Positions 1-9,071 of a stretch of 64,000 nucleotides of DNA are shown here, one piece after another. Each line of letters starts with the position of its first letter. Position 1 is the stretch's first letter. The stretch is taken from the NCBI RefSeq assembly GCF_019357415.1, contig NZ_CP048410.1, positions 868,001 to 932,000 of the forward strand, in the 5' to 3' direction. The notes under the pieces were generated by a model. That model saw nothing but the letters and a program-made list of their open reading frames with translations. It was not told the origin of the DNA and ran no database searches. Origin of the DNA: Gramella sp. MT6. Lineage in GTDB: Bacteria > Bacteroidota > Bacteroidia > Flavobacteriales > Flavobacteriaceae. The position numbers were made by a program, and so were the translations under genes.

Positions 1-5
1 AATAT

Positions 6-284
6 TTGTCTGAAATCTGGCCTTTTACACCGCTATTTTTTTTCATCATAGCAGTCTGTTTCAGACTGTTGGACAATAGCGCATACCTATTCCTTAGAAA
101 GGAAATCCTGATCAACTCTTCTAACGTATCCAGAAGTGTATTAAAAGACCAGATCAAAGCAGCTGAGGATCCCGACTTCAGCAGACAATTAAAAAGGGCA
201 TTACTATTCAGGAATTTGCAGCAAACTTTTTTGATTTCAGCAGTTATCAGCCTTCCGGTTTGCGTAGCTTTTTTCTACTTATAA
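6..284 (+). CDS. Small membrane protein, possibly 5'-truncated by the window edge
   Basis: A 92-residue reading from a TTG codon. No stop lies between that codon and the window edge, so the true start may be upstream. An N-terminal hydrophobic stretch (about residues 8-28) and a C-terminal one (about 74-91) flank a charged middle, giving two predicted membrane segments. No family recognised. It converges with the FAD oxidoreductase and overlaps its 3' end by six bases. Confidence 0.6.
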   Translation: MSEIWPFTPLFFFIIAVCFRLLDNSAYLFLRKEILINSSNVSRSVLKDQIKAAEDPDFSRQLKRALLFRNLQQTFLISAVISLPVCVAFFYL

Positions 285-887
285 TAATTTATCATGCACC
301 TTGGTGTGCTCTCCATTATTCCATTCGGTTAGAATATCTGTAGCCACCGCTGCTCCACTACCACTGGCAATAGCATACTGGCTCCTCCAACCTGCGAGAG
401 TACCCGCAACATATAATCCTGGCTTCACCAGGTGATCATTATTATCCAATTGGACACGGTTCTTTGAGGTCTTTGCCTTTTTATGCGGAATAAGGTATTG
501 CTCCAATCCCTTTATTCTGAAAGGACTGGTATAACCAACAGCAACTACGACCATTTTAGAGCTATATTCAGATTTATTAGTTACAATCCTGTATCCTCCA
601 TCGATCTCCACCACCTCTTTTACTTTTTCTCCTGAAATTTGCTGCATTTCAGGATATAATTCAGTTAACTGATCTACTCCTTCTTTAAGCAATTCAGCAC
701 CTTTGGTCCCTGCGGCAATTCCAAAGACATTATTCAGCAAAGCAGACTGTAAATGCGAAGATCTTTGATGCAGGATAATTCCTGCTTTCTTATTTTTAGC
801 AAAATCCTTCTGTAAACCAGAACCAACCACAAGAGCACAGGAAAGCCCAGCGGTACCACCACCAACTATAAGCAGATCAAAATCCAT
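279..887 (-). CDS. Short NAD(P)/FAD-dependent oxidoreductase (thioredoxin-reductase-like fold)
   Basis: This is a 202-residue flavoprotein-like protein. Residues 4-16 read as a beta-strand followed by GGGTAG, the dinucleotide-binding loop for FAD. A second FAD motif appears near residues 155-165 (GLYVAGTLAG). The sequence resembles a thioredoxin reductase whose NAD(P)H domain is missing: there is no second GxGxxG and no CxxC pair, so it probably does not reduce thioredoxin. At about 200 residues it is far shorter than the roughly 310 usual for that family, but it ends cleanly. It is the last gene of a minus-strand run (marC, small membrane protein, this gene) with five bases to its neighbour. 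The substrate is unknown. Confidence 0.75.
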   Translation of the reverse strand: MDFDLLIVGGGTAGLSCALVVGSGLQKDFAKNKKAGIILHQRSSHLQSALLNNVFGIAAGTKGAELLKEGVDQLTELYPEMQQISGEKVKEVVEIDGGYRIVTNKSEYSSKMVVVAVGYTSPFRIKGLEQYLIPHKKAKTSKNRVQLDNNDHLVKPGLYVAGTLAGWRSQYAIASGSGAAVATDILTEWNNGEHTKVHDKLL

Positions 888-892
888 AGAAA

Positions 893-1087
893 TTATTGCT
901 GTTTTTTAGAGATTGTTCTGGACATCAACAATATAACCATAAGTACGATTACGCAAAGACTGGCTAACATTACGATCAATGCGTTAGCGCTATCACCACC
1001 GGTAAGATCTTGAAAATCCAGTGCACTGGCACTAACTCCAATAAAAACAACTGCTAAAAATATGATGGTATAAATAAAATACTTCAT
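893..1087 (-). CDS. Small two-helix membrane protein between marC and the FAD oxidoreductase
   Basis: A 64-residue protein with two hydrophobic segments (about residues 4-22, which could also be a signal peptide, and 36-56) joined by an acidic loop, with a basic C-terminus (SKKQQ). Its ATG overlaps the marC stop codon as ATGA, which implies translational coupling and supports it as real. No family recognised. Confidence 0.7.
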   Translation of the reverse strand: MKYFIYTIIFLAVVFIGVSASALDFQDLTGGDSANALIVMLASLCVIVLMVILLMSRTISKKQQ

Positions 1088-1665
1088 GTAAATAAATTCT
1101 GAATATTTGCTGCGAAAAGTTTTACCGCAATAGCAAGTAATATCACTCCAAAAACCTTTCTAATTACATTAATACCCTGGGATCCAAGAATCTTCTCAAT
1201 TTTCGCAGAAGATTTTAGAACGAGGTATACAAATATAATATTGATAATAATAGCAACAATGATATTTACCGTTTCATATTCAGCCTGTAGCGAAACAAGA
1301 GAAGTCATGGTTCCTGCTCCAGCTACCAAAGGAAAAGCCAAAGGGACCACAGATGCCGTTTCTGGAGCATCATCCTTATAAAGACTAATGCCCAGGATCA
1401 TTTCTAAAGCCAGGAAGAAAAGGATAAAAGAACCAGCGACAGCGAAAGAATTTACATCGATACCAATAAGGCTAAGGATCTCCTTTCCTAAAAAAAGAAA
1501 GACCACCATAATAATTCCTGCCACTATCGAAGCTTTCTCGCTTTGTATATGACCTACTTTTTTCCTAAGATCTATAATAATAGGGATACTTCCAATAATA
1601 TCAATTACCGCAAAAAGCACCATTCCCGCCGTGAATATTTGCCTGAAATCTAACACTTTAAACAT
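1084..1665 (-). CDS. MarC family integral membrane protein
   Basis: A 193-residue, highly hydrophobic protein with about six predicted membrane helices and the general MarC sequence pattern (an N-terminal AVIDIIGSIPI segment, and a central VPLAFPLVAGAGTMTS segment typical of the family). MarC was once linked to multiple antibiotic resistance, but its function is unresolved, so no transport role is claimed. Length matches the family (190-210). It is the first gene of a three-gene minus-strand unit, preceded by a good TTG-N19-TAnnTTTG promoter. Confidence 0.9.
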   Translation of the reverse strand: MFKVLDFRQIFTAGMVLFAVIDIIGSIPIIIDLRKKVGHIQSEKASIVAGIIMVVFLFLGKEILSLIGIDVNSFAVAGSFILFFLALEMILGISLYKDDAPETASVVPLAFPLVAGAGTMTSLVSLQAEYETVNIIVAIIINIIFVYLVLKSSAKIEKILGSQGINVIRKVFGVILLAIAVKLFAANIQNLFT

Positions 1666-1690
1666 AACAACCTGTATTCAAAATTGGCGG

Positions 1691-1720
1691 CAAAAGTACT
1701 TCAACTTATCTGATTGACAA
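1691..1720 (-). promoter_or_regulatory. Bacteroidota-type promoter for the marC operon
   Basis: On the minus strand a TTG (forward bases 1718-1720) is followed after 19 bases by TACTTTTG (1691-1698), matching the -33 TTG / -7 TAnnTTTG pattern of the primary sigma factor of Bacteroidota. Initiation would fall near 1687, leaving a leader of about 22 bases before the marC ATG. Confidence 0.7.
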
Positions 1721-1787
1721 TCGGGTAGGCAGGTTAAATTTATGTAAATTTTCTTGGCATAATTCTTCGCCTTAAAACTTAGAAAAT

Positions 1788-1795
1788 TATCTTTG
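1788..1795 (+). promoter_or_regulatory. -7 box (TATCTTTG) directly before the DUF3109 start
   Basis: TATCTTTG matches TAnnTTTG exactly and ends four bases before the ATG at 1800, so transcription would begin at or very near the start codon. I see no convincing TTG at the usual distance upstream. The start codon is supported by the protein: the Cys cluster follows at a normal distance. Confidence 0.5.
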
Positions 1796-1799
1796 CCGC

Positions 1800-2378
1800 A
1801 TGTTTCAATTAGGTAAGACTTTAGTATCAGAAGAGATCATTAAAAATGATTTTGTGTGCAACCTTTCAGCCTGCAAGGGAGCCTGCTGCATAGATGGCGA
1901 AGCCGGTGCACCAGTGGAGCCAGAAGAAAGGGCTATCATGGAAGAAATCTATCCTAAAGTAAAGCCATATCTTAGAAAAGAAGGTATTGAAGCAATAGAA
2001 AAACAGGGAGTATATATCACCAGGGAAAATGGTGAAATTGAAACTCCACTTATCAACGAAGCAGATTGCGCCTATGTTACTTTCGACGAAAGAGGCACAG
2101 CTTTATGCGGAATTGAAGAGGCTTATAATCAGGGCGATATCGACTGGAAAAAACCGGTTTCCTGCCATCTTTATCCGGTGAGGATACAGGAATATTCATC
2201 ATTTTCAGCAGTTAATTATCACCGATGGGAGATCTGTGACGATGCCTGTAGTCTTGGAGCAGAATTACAGGTACCTATATATAAATTTGTAAAAGATGCT
2301 CTTATCAGAAAGTTTGGTGAGGACTGGTACAATGAACTGGAAGTCATCGCAAAGGAAATTCAGCCACAAAAATCATGA
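1800..2378 (+). CDS. DUF3109 family Cys-cluster protein
   Basis: A 192-residue cytoplasmic protein. Residues 20-31 carry the cluster C-N-L-S-A-C-K-G-A-C-C, with further Cys near residues 90, 102, 121, 146 and 150, a pattern expected for metal or Fe-S binding and close to the DUF3109 consensus (FVC....CKGACC). Family function is unknown. Length is typical. The only good promoter element lies immediately before the ATG, so the message may be leaderless. Confidence 0.88.
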   Translation: MFQLGKTLVSEEIIKNDFVCNLSACKGACCIDGEAGAPVEPEERAIMEEIYPKVKPYLRKEGIEAIEKQGVYITRENGEIETPLINEADCAYVTFDERGTALCGIEEAYNQGDIDWKKPVSCHLYPVRIQEYSSFSAVNYHRWEICDDACSLGAELQVPIYKFVKDALIRKFGEDWYNELEVIAKEIQPQKS

Positions 2379-2612
2379 AAACCTAATTTACAGGAGCTTA
2401 TATTACTAATTGAATTAAATTTTAGTTATATTTATTCGTCAATTTGAAAAGAAAATTCAATCTTTTCATTTCTCCCCCCTTAAATTTTTTTTAAGTATCA
2501 GGACATTTTTATGTTCCTTTTGTGGTTATATGATATTTACGGAATTAAATTTTTCATCTATCCCACAGATTTTTTATAGGTGGACCAACCAAAAAATTAA
2601 TTCTGTTTTCTA

Positions 2613-2640
2613 GAAAACCGGTAAATTTTTACCGGTTTTC
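2613..2640. terminator. Perfect 13-bp inverted repeat, probable bidirectional terminator
   Basis: Arms 2613-2625 and 2628-2640 are exact reverse complements (GAAAACCGGTAAA) with a two-base centre. It lies downstream of the DUF3109 gene, with an A-rich/T-rich flank but no long T run. A terminator is the simplest reading; an operator for nrdB is possible. Confidence 0.5.
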
Positions 2641-2706
2641 GCATTTCTGAACTTTGAATTACACCCGTTTTCGACCGTATTTTACTACCTGTGAACAAGT
2701 CTTTAC

Positions 2707-2722
2707 AAAAAGTTGACTTTTT
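2707..2722. promoter_or_regulatory. Palindrome AAAAAGT-TG-ACTTTTT upstream of nrdB
   Basis: Two exact 7-base arms flank a TG centre, about 210 bases before the nrdB ATG. It does not match the NrdR box pattern as I remember it. It could be an operator or simply an AT-rich coincidence. Confidence 0.3.
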
Positions 2723-2934
2723 CTGGATATATAATTATTAACAAGTTATAAATGTCTGATTTACAATTTTTTAAATCGTTTTTTTAAGATCTACCCATAT
2801 AAACTCTGAGTTGAGCCCTGTTGAAAACTTTGTTGAAAACGTTTACACCTATTTCTTTCATTATCTCTCTCATTTTTAAATATTTGTTAAAGACTTTTCA
2901 CTCAGAACCACAAAGACTTAAAAATTTAACAATT

Positions 2935-3912
2935 ATGGCCCAAAACGAACCCATTTTACAGGAGAACAAAGATCGCTTTGTAATCTTCCCAATTAAGCAC
3001 CATGATATTTGGGATTGGTATAAAAAAATGGAGGCTTGTTTCTGGACCGCAGAAGAGATCGATCTTCACCAGGACCTTACCGACTGGAGCAACAAATTAA
3101 GTTCAGACGAGCGTTATTTTATCAAGCATATTCTGGCATTCTTTGCCGCTTCAGACGGAATTGTTAATGAGAACCTGGCCGAGAACTTCGTAAATGAAGT
3201 TCAGTATTCTGAAGCCAAGTTCTTCTATGGTTTCCAGATCATGATGGAAAACATCCATTCTGAGACCTATTCTCTTTTGATAGACACCTATGTAAAAGAC
3301 GACAAGGAAAAAGATCAGTTATTCAGAGCTATAGAGGTTTTCCCAGCTATTAAGAAAAAAGCAGACTGGGCCCTAAAGTGGATCGAATCTGATTCTTTTG
3401 CCGAAAGACTTATCGCTTTTGCAGCGGTTGAGGGAATCTTCTTTTCAGGAGCTTTTTGTTCGATCTTCTGGTTGAAGAAACGTGGTTTAATGCCTGGCCT
3501 AACCTTCTCTAATGAGCTTATCTCGAGAGATGAAGGGATGCATTGTGATTTTGCAGTTCACCTGCATAACCATCACCTGGTAAATAAAGTACCTAAAGAA
3601 AAAATAAGAGAGATCATTATTGATGCTCTAAACATAGAACGAGAATTCGTTACTGAGTCACTTCCGGTAAGCTTAATTGGAATGAACGCCAAATTAATGA
3701 CGCAGTACCTGGAGTTTGTTACAGACAGGCTTCTGGTAGAACTGGAATGTGAAAAAGAATACAATGTTTCAAATCCATTCGACTTTATGGATATGATCAA
3801 CCTGCAGGGTAAAACCAATTTCTTCGAAAAGCGTGTAAGCGAATACCAGAAAGCAGGAGTTATGAACAAAGACAAAGAATCAGACGAGATCAGCTTTGAT
3901 GCTGATTTCTAA
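2935..3912 (+). CDS. nrdB: Class Ia ribonucleoside-diphosphate reductase beta subunit
   Basis: This is the radical-generating R2 subunit: a di-iron/tyrosyl-radical cofactor supplies the radical that NrdA uses to make dNDPs. The 325 residues from the ATG at 2935 (MAQNEP) match the family length. I prefer that start over an upstream TTG, which would add 38 unrelated residues. Visible motifs are the ligand region SDGIVNEN, the radical-tyrosine helix [14 protein letters not shown], the second ligand pair [10 protein letters not shown], and RDEGMHCDF. The FYGFQI..EN.HSE..SLLIDTY stretch resembles eukaryote-type R2. nrdA follows after 157 bases on the same strand, and dgt after that. Confidence 0.97.
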   Translation: MAQNEPILQENKDRFVIFPIKHHDIWDWYKKMEACFWTAEEIDLHQDLTDWSNKLSSDERYFIKHILAFFAASDGIVNENLAENFVNEVQYSEAKFFYGFQIMMENIHSETYSLLIDTYVKDDKEKDQLFRAIEVFPAIKKKADWALKWIESDSFAERLIAFAAVEGIFFSGAFCSIFWLKKRGLMPGLTFSNELISRDEGMHCDFAVHLHNHHLVNKVPKEKIREIIIDALNIEREFVTESLPVSLIGMNAKLMTQYLEFVTDRLLVELECEKEYNVSNPFDFMDMINLQGKTNFFEKRVSEYQKAGVMNKDKESDEISFDADF

Positions 3913-3916
3913 AGTG

Positions 3917-3951
3917 CAACTGCGCTGTGTCCCCCAACGCGGCGCAAGTTG
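3917..3951. other. Imperfect GC-rich hairpin between nrdB and nrdA
   Basis: CAACTGCGC (3917-3925) pairs with GCGCAAGTTG (3942-3951) with one bulged base. It sits directly after the nrdB stop and has no T run. It could modulate the nrdB/nrdA transcript ratio or message stability. Confidence 0.35.
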
Positions 3952-4069
3952 ACCTTTAATATTTCATCCGGAATTTCTAAATTATTAACAAGGCCTAACC
4001 AGCCTGCATGGGAATGCTAAACCTACTTCCCAGGGATATCTTAGCCCAACTAACTAAATTTTGTAGCGT

Positions 4070-6529
4070 ATGTATGTAGTAAAAAGAGACGGGAGAAAGG
4101 AGCCCGTTATGTTCGACAAAATCACTGCGAGAGTTAAAAAACTCTGTTATGGCCTTAATGAACTTGTAGACCCGGTAAAAGTTGCCATGAGGGTGATCGA
4201 AGGTTTATACGATAACGTAACCACCAGTGAATTGGATAATCTCGCTGCCGAGATTGCGGCGACCATGACAACCTCGCATCCAGATTATGCTAAACTTGCT
4301 GCCAGGATCTCTGTTTCTAACCTGCATAAGAATACGAAAAAGACCTTTTCTGAGGTAATGACAGATTTATATGAATATGTAAATCCACGTACCGGAGAAA
4401 AAGCTCCTTTACTTTCAGATGAAGTTTATAAAGTGATCATGGATAACAGCGAAAAGCTGGACTCCACCATTATTTATAACCGCGATTTCGGTTATGATTA
4501 TTTCGGATTTAAAACCCTGGAAAGATCATACCTGCTGAAATTGAATGGGGAAATAGCTGAAAGACCTCAGCATATGTTAATGAGGGTTTCCATTGGTATT
4601 CACATTGATGATCTGGACGCTGCCATAGAAACCTATGAGCTGATGTCTAAAAAGTATTTTACACACGCTACACCAACTCTTTTTAATTCAGGAACTCCTA
4701 AACCACAGATGTCTTCATGCTTCCTTTTAACCATGAAAGACGATAGTATAGACGGCATTTACGATACTTTAAAACAAACTGCGAAGATCTCACAATCTGC
4801 AGGTGGGATAGGACTTTCAATTCATAATGTAAGAGCGACGGGATCCTATATCTCTGGAACTAACGGAACTTCAAACGGGATAGTTCCTATGCTAAGGGTT
4901 TTTAATGATACTGCCAGGTATGTTGACCAGGGAGGTGGAAAAAGGAAAGGTTCTTTTGCAATGTATGTAGAACCATGGCATGCAGATATTTTCGATTTTC
5001 TTGATCTTAAAAAGAACCACGGGAAAGAAGAGATGCGTGCACGTGACCTATTCTACGCCATGTGGATGCCAGATCTTTTCATGAAAAGAGTCCAGGAAGA
5101 TGGTAAGTGGACGTTAATGTGTCCGCACGAATGCTCGGGCCTTTTTGACACTTACGGAGAAGAATTTGAAAAACTATATGAAAAATATGAGGCTGAAGGA
5201 AAAGGCCGGAGAACAATAAAAGCAAGAGAGGTTTGGGAAAAGATCATGGAATCTCAGATCGAGACCGGAACCCCTTATATGCTTTATAAAGATGCTGCGA
5301 ATAGAAAATCCAACCAAAAGAACCTGGGAACCATTCGCTCATCCAATCTATGTACAGAGATCCTGGAATATACCAGTGAAGATGAAGTTGCGGTTTGTAA
5401 TCTTGCTTCTATTGCTTTACCTATGTTCGTAAAAGGAGATGAATTTGACCACAAGGAGCTTTTCAAGATCACCAAAAGAGTGACCAGGAACCTTAACAAG
5501 GTAATAGACAGAAATTACTACCCGGTTAAGGAAGCAGAGAATTCTAATATGCGTCATCGCCCGGTAGGACTGGGAGTTCAGGGACTGGCAGATACTTTTA
5601 TCAAGCTTAGAATGCCATTTACTTCAGATGAAGCGAAAAAGCTAAACCAGGAGATCTTTGAAACACTTTATTTTGCCGCGGTTTCAGCATCTATGGAAAT
5701 GGCCAAAGAAGAAGGTCCTTATTCAACCTTTAAAGGTTCGCCTATAAGCCAGGGAGAATTTCAGTATAACCTTTGGGGAATTAAAGATGAAGAGCTTAGC
5801 GGAAGATGGGACTGGGCAAAATTGCGCAAGCAGGTAATGAAAAATGGAGTTAGGAACTCCCTTCTTTTAGCGCCAATGCCAACTGCTTCTACATCCCAGA
5901 TCCTTGGAAATAACGAAGCTTTTGAACCATACACTTCGAATATTTATACCAGAAGAGTACTTTCAGGAGAATTCATCGTGGTGAACAAGCATTTACTGGA
6001 AGATCTTGTTTCCAGAGACCTATGGACCGAAGATGTTAAGAACGCAATTATGCGTAACAACGGTTCTGTGCAGGATATAGACGTGATCCCAGATGACCTG
6101 AAAGAGCTTTATAAGACAGTTTGGGAAATGAGCATGAAAGATATCATAGACATGTCCAGACACAGAGGATATTTCATAGATCAGTCGCAGTCGCTTAACC
6201 TGTTCATGGAAAATGCGAATTACAGCAAACTGACCTCGATGCATTTTTACGCCTGGAAGAGCGGACTAAAAACTGGAATGTATTATCTTCGAACCAAATC
6301 TGCGGTGGATGCTATTAAATTCACCCTGGAGAAAGAAAAGAAAAAAGAACCCCTTGCAGCCGTGTCTCAAGCACCGGCAAAAGCAGCAGAAAAACTTCAG
6401 GCGAAACCTCAACCGGTAATTTCTCATCAATCTGAAGAAGAAGGAGCATTATCTCCGGAGGAATTAAGAGCGATCATTGCTCAATCGAAAGAGGCTGAAG
6501 GAGATGATTGCCTTATGTGCGGATCTTAA
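4070..6529 (+). CDS. nrdA: Class Ia ribonucleoside-diphosphate reductase alpha subunit
   Basis: This catalytic R1 subunit reduces NDPs to dNDPs. Residues 1-90 form an ATP-cone (it opens [11 protein letters not shown]), the site of dATP/ATP activity control. The barrel domain follows, with the specificity/active-site segments SSCFLL and AGGIGLS, the catalytic-loop Cys in SSNLCTEI, and the paired Cys in VAVCNLAS. After an Ala/Pro/Lys-rich linker (about residues 755-795) the protein ends DCLMCGS, the C-terminal redox CxxC that re-reduces the active site. At 819 residues it has the length of eukaryote-like R1. A strong terminator follows, separating it from dgt. Confidence 0.97.
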   Translation: MYVVKRDGRKEPVMFDKITARVKKLCYGLNELVDPVKVAMRVIEGLYDNVTTSELDNLAAEIAATMTTSHPDYAKLAARISVSNLHKNTKKTFSEVMTDLYEYVNPRTGEKAPLLSDEVYKVIMDNSEKLDSTIIYNRDFGYDYFGFKTLERSYLLKLNGEIAERPQHMLMRVSIGIHIDDLDAAIETYELMSKKYFTHATPTLFNSGTPKPQMSSCFLLTMKDDSIDGIYDTLKQTAKISQSAGGIGLSIHNVRATGSYISGTNGTSNGIVPMLRVFNDTARYVDQGGGKRKGSFAMYVEPWHADIFDFLDLKKNHGKEEMRARDLFYAMWMPDLFMKRVQEDGKWTLMCPHECSGLFDTYGEEFEKLYEKYEAEGKGRRTIKAREVWEKIMESQIETGTPYMLYKDAANRKSNQKNLGTIRSSNLCTEILEYTSEDEVAVCNLASIALPMFVKGDEFDHKELFKITKRVTRNLNKVIDRNYYPVKEAENSNMRHRPVGLGVQGLADTFIKLRMPFTSDEAKKLNQEIFETLYFAAVSASMEMAKEEGPYSTFKGSPISQGEFQYNLWGIKDEELSGRWDWAKLRKQVMKNGVRNSLLLAPMPTASTSQILGNNEAFEPYTSNIYTRRVLSGEFIVVNKHLLEDLVSRDLWTEDVKNAIMRNNGSVQDIDVIPDDLKELYKTVWEMSMKDIIDMSRHRGYFIDQSQSLNLFMENANYSKLTSMHFYAWKSGLKTGMYYLRTKSAVDAIKFTLEKEKKKEPLAAVSQAPAKAAEKLQAKPQPVISHQSEEEGALSPEELRAIIAQSKEAEGDDCLMCGS

Positions 6530-6556
6530 AATTTTGGCTAATTCAAATTTGAATTG

Positions 6557-6591
6557 AAAAAGGGGAGGTAGTTTTTACTTCCCCTTTTTTT
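6557..6591 (+). terminator. Rho-independent terminator after nrdA
   Basis: A 14-base stem (6557-6570 with 6576-6589) containing one G-T wobble encloses a 5-base loop. The stem runs AAAAAGGGG.../...CCCCTTTTTT and is followed by a T run. It lies 28 bases after the nrdA stop. A separate exact palindrome, ATTCAAATTTGAAT, sits just before it at 6541-6554. Confidence 0.85.
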
Positions 6592-6674
6592 GAAAGTCCT
6601 GCAAAGCCAATTAGAACTTCTTTTTTATTAAATTCGGGCCCTGAACAGCCAATTCTTATACTGAAAAATTTACA

Positions 6675-8021
6675 ATGAACTGGGAACAACTTCTATCTCT
6701 CAAACGTTTTGGGGACACGCATAAAAGATTAAGAAAAGAACAGAACGAAACAAGGCTTGGTTTTGAAGTAGATTATGACAGGATCATTTTTTCTTCGGCA
6801 TTCAGAAGTTTACAGGACAAGACCCAGGTCATCCCACTTTCAAAAACAGATTTTGTACATACCAGGCTTACCCATAGCCTGGAAGTTTCGGTAGTTGGGC
6901 GTTCTCTAGGTAGACTGGCCGGACAGAAACTTATAGAAAAACATCCGCATCTTAAAGACACTTTTGGTTACCAGATGAACGATTTCGGCGCCATTGTAGC
7001 CGCAGCGGCACTGGCACATGATATTGGGAACCCACCGTTCGGGCATTCTGGAGAAAAGGCGATTGGCGAATACTTCAGCCATGGAAAGGGAAAACGATTT
7101 AAGGATCAACTTTCAGATAAAGAATTCCAGGACCTGGTAAAGTTCGAAGGTAACGCCAACGGCTTTAAAATACTTACCCAGAACCGTCCGGGGATCACCG
7201 GTGGTCTCAGGCTATCTTATTCAACTCTTGGAGCCTTTACCAAATATCCTAAAGAATCGCTTCCGCATAAACCGTCAAGAAAAATTGAAGACAAGAAATT
7301 CGGGTTTTTCCAAAGTGAAAGAACCATTTTCGAGGAAGTAGCTGAAGAACTTGGCCTGAAAAAGACACGCGAAGGAAAGGATATTGGTTATTCCAGGCAC
7401 CCGTTAGCATTTCTGGTTGAAGCTGCAGATGATATTTGTTATACCATCATCGATTTTGAAGACGGCATCAACCTTGGTCTAATCGATGAAGATTATGCTT
7501 TGGAATACCTCATCAAACTGGTAAAGGACAATATCAATACTTCCAAATATAACCAGCTAAAAAGCACAGCAGACAGGTTAGCATATTTGCGCTCCCTGGC
7601 CATAAATACGCTTATCGTAGAAGCAGCAGACATATTTATTAAAAATGAAGAGGCGATCCTTAATGGCGAATTCCATGAGTCTTTATTCGATATGAGCCAC
7701 TACGAGGCGCAAATCAAGGATATCATTAAGATAAGTATTGAAAAGATCTATCAGAGCGAGGAAGTGATAAGCAAGGAGATCGCGGGTTACAGGATGCTTT
7801 CCTACCTACTGGATATTTATACCAGGGCGCTGTTACCTGAAGGTGATGATGAAAATTCAAATTTCACTAAACTGGTGTTGAAATCGGTACCGGAGCTAAA
7901 CCCATTACAGGACAGCGATTCTGTTTATGAAAAACTGATAGGAATTTGTTCCTATACGGCTTCATTAACCGATGGAATGACCGTTGCTTCTTTTAAGAAA
8001 TATAAGGGACAAAGTTTATAA
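6675..8021 (+). CDS. dgt: Deoxyguanosinetriphosphate triphosphohydrolase (dGTPase)
   Basis: An HD-domain phosphohydrolase that cleaves dGTP (and often other dNTPs) to the nucleoside and triphosphate. The first metal His is in RLTHSLEVS (about residue 62), and the HD pair is in ALAHDIGNPPFGHSGE (about residues 113-128), the diagnostic dGTPase pattern. At 448 residues it fits the family. It follows nrdBA but sits behind a terminator, so it probably has its own promoter, though no TAnnTTTG box was found. Its stop codon is two bases from that of the convergent DUF3078 gene. Confidence 0.95.
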   Translation: MNWEQLLSLKRFGDTHKRLRKEQNETRLGFEVDYDRIIFSSAFRSLQDKTQVIPLSKTDFVHTRLTHSLEVSVVGRSLGRLAGQKLIEKHPHLKDTFGYQMNDFGAIVAAAALAHDIGNPPFGHSGEKAIGEYFSHGKGKRFKDQLSDKEFQDLVKFEGNANGFKILTQNRPGITGGLRLSYSTLGAFTKYPKESLPHKPSRKIEDKKFGFFQSERTIFEEVAEELGLKKTREGKDIGYSRHPLAFLVEAADDICYTIIDFEDGINLGLIDEDYALEYLIKLVKDNINTSKYNQLKSTADRLAYLRSLAINTLIVEAADIFIKNEEAILNGEFHESLFDMSHYEAQIKDIIKISIEKIYQSEEVISKEIAGYRMLSYLLDIYTRALLPEGDDENSNFTKLVLKSVPELNPLQDSDSVYEKLIGICSYTASLTDGMTVASFKKYKGQSL

Positions 8022-8023
8022 GT

Positions 8024-9031
8024 TCAGAACTCGTAGACAACGCCTACTCCTAGCATTTGTTTTAGCTGAACACGCGGACCTGAAGTTTCAAGTTTACCAT
8101 CACCATTGGTATCTTCCTTAAACTTTACATCATCATCATAGACAATATGTGTTCCTACATTGGCTTTCACAAATTCGTTCACCTTCATGTTGACCGCCAA
8201 CTGCCAGTCTACATCGATGTTTCCGAATTTATTAAGGTAATCTGAATACAGGCTTAGTTGATTATTAAGATCTATATTTTCCCAGACCTCTTTACTATAG
8301 CCGCTGGTAACCAGGAACCCGAATTCTGTTCTTACATTCTCCCCTTCCCGGAGAATGTTGCCAAGCTCATCTGTAACTGCCGGTTCTACCCCGAACATTC
8401 CCTCATTCGCCAGTCTTTGATCCAGCACAAAAGTAGATTTGAAAGTTACCGGTGATAGATATACCGTTAGATCCTGCACCGGGTCTGAATATTCTGTTCC
8501 TCCTCCCAGAAAGGTATAACCTGGAGCCATGAATCTTGAGATCGCCACTTCGGTATCGGGATATTTATATCCGTTTGAAAACTGTGAGTTAAAACTGAAT
8601 TTACCTGAATAGAACCAATTTGAGGTACTGTCCTGTCTAAAGCCAAAGGAGGAATTTATCCTTAATTCGTCTTCTGTCTTTCTTATTTCACGGCCTTCCT
8701 GTGCGTTAATTCCATACCTAAGAGAAGCTGAATTCTTCCACATAGTATAATCCTTCTCGAAATTCCGCTGAAAATTCGCATAGAATAATGCCGATACAGA
8801 ATTATTACCACCCGAATTCCAATTCACAAAAGCTACCTCACTAAGATTAACCCCAAAGGTGTTCTTCTCTGTCCAGTAGATCAACATGGAATCTGTATTC
8901 GTCGTGTCCTTAGCGGTTGTGGCAGTAGTATCGGTTGCTGTGGTATCTCTTGCCGCAAGATGTTTAAAATCAGAAGCAAAAGATTTTATCGATGTAATGC
9001 AGAATAAGATAAGTAGGGTCTGGAACTTCAT
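8024..9031 (-). CDS. DUF3078 domain outer-membrane protein
   Basis: A 335-residue exported protein with a signal peptide (about residues 1-19), then a low-complexity Thr/Asp linker (repeated DTTAT, about 28-46), then alternating beta-strand patterns through to a C-terminal aromatic residue (VVYEF), as in outer-membrane beta-barrels. The sequence from TFGVNLSEVAFVNWNSGG onward matches the DUF3078 family of Bacteroidota; function unknown. Its -7 box overlaps the end of dxs, so it may also be read through from dxs. Confidence 0.85.
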   Translation of the reverse strand: MKFQTLLILFCITSIKSFASDFKHLAARDTTATDTTATTAKDTTNTDSMLIYWTEKNTFGVNLSEVAFVNWNSGGNNSVSALFYANFQRNFEKDYTMWKNSASLRYGINAQEGREIRKTEDELRINSSFGFRQDSTSNWFYSGKFSFNSQFSNGYKYPDTEVAISRFMAPGYTFLGGGTEYSDPVQDLTVYLSPVTFKSTFVLDQRLANEGMFGVEPAVTDELGNILREGENVRTEFGFLVTSGYSKEVWENIDLNNQLSLYSDYLNKFGNIDVDWQLAVNMKVNEFVKANVGTHIVYDDDVKFKEDTNGDGKLETSGPRVQLKQMLGVGVVYEF

Positions 9032-9057
9032 TTAACTAACACAAGATTTCGGAATTG

Positions 9058-9065
9058 CAAAAATA
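9058..9065 (-). promoter_or_regulatory. -7 box (TATTTTTG) for the DUF3078 gene
   Basis: An exact TAnnTTTG on the minus strand, 26 bases before the ATG at 9031 and just downstream of the dxs stop. No clear TTG is found at the usual distance, which would lie within dxs. The site is A/T-rich, so a chance match is possible. Confidence 0.4.
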
Positions 9066-9071
9066 AAAAAA

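Larger units (their letters stand above)
2379..2934. other. AT-rich intergenic region upstream of nrdB
   Basis: No gene is apparent in these roughly 550 bases. The region holds a perfect hairpin at 2613-2640 and a 16-base palindrome at 2707-2722, listed separately, in otherwise very AT-rich sequence. A reading frame runs into nrdB from a TTG at 2821, but its first 38 residues do not look like ribonucleotide reductase. No exact TAnnTTTG box is present. Confidence 0.6.

Noticed and set aside
2821..2934. In-frame TTG-initiated extension of nrdB
   Set aside because: The 38 extra residues are hydrophobic and unlike R2 proteins; the ATG at 2935 gives the family length and N-terminus.
8021..8024. 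A terminator between dgt and the convergent DUF3078 gene
   Set aside because: Only two bases separate the stop codons, and no hairpin with a T run is present.
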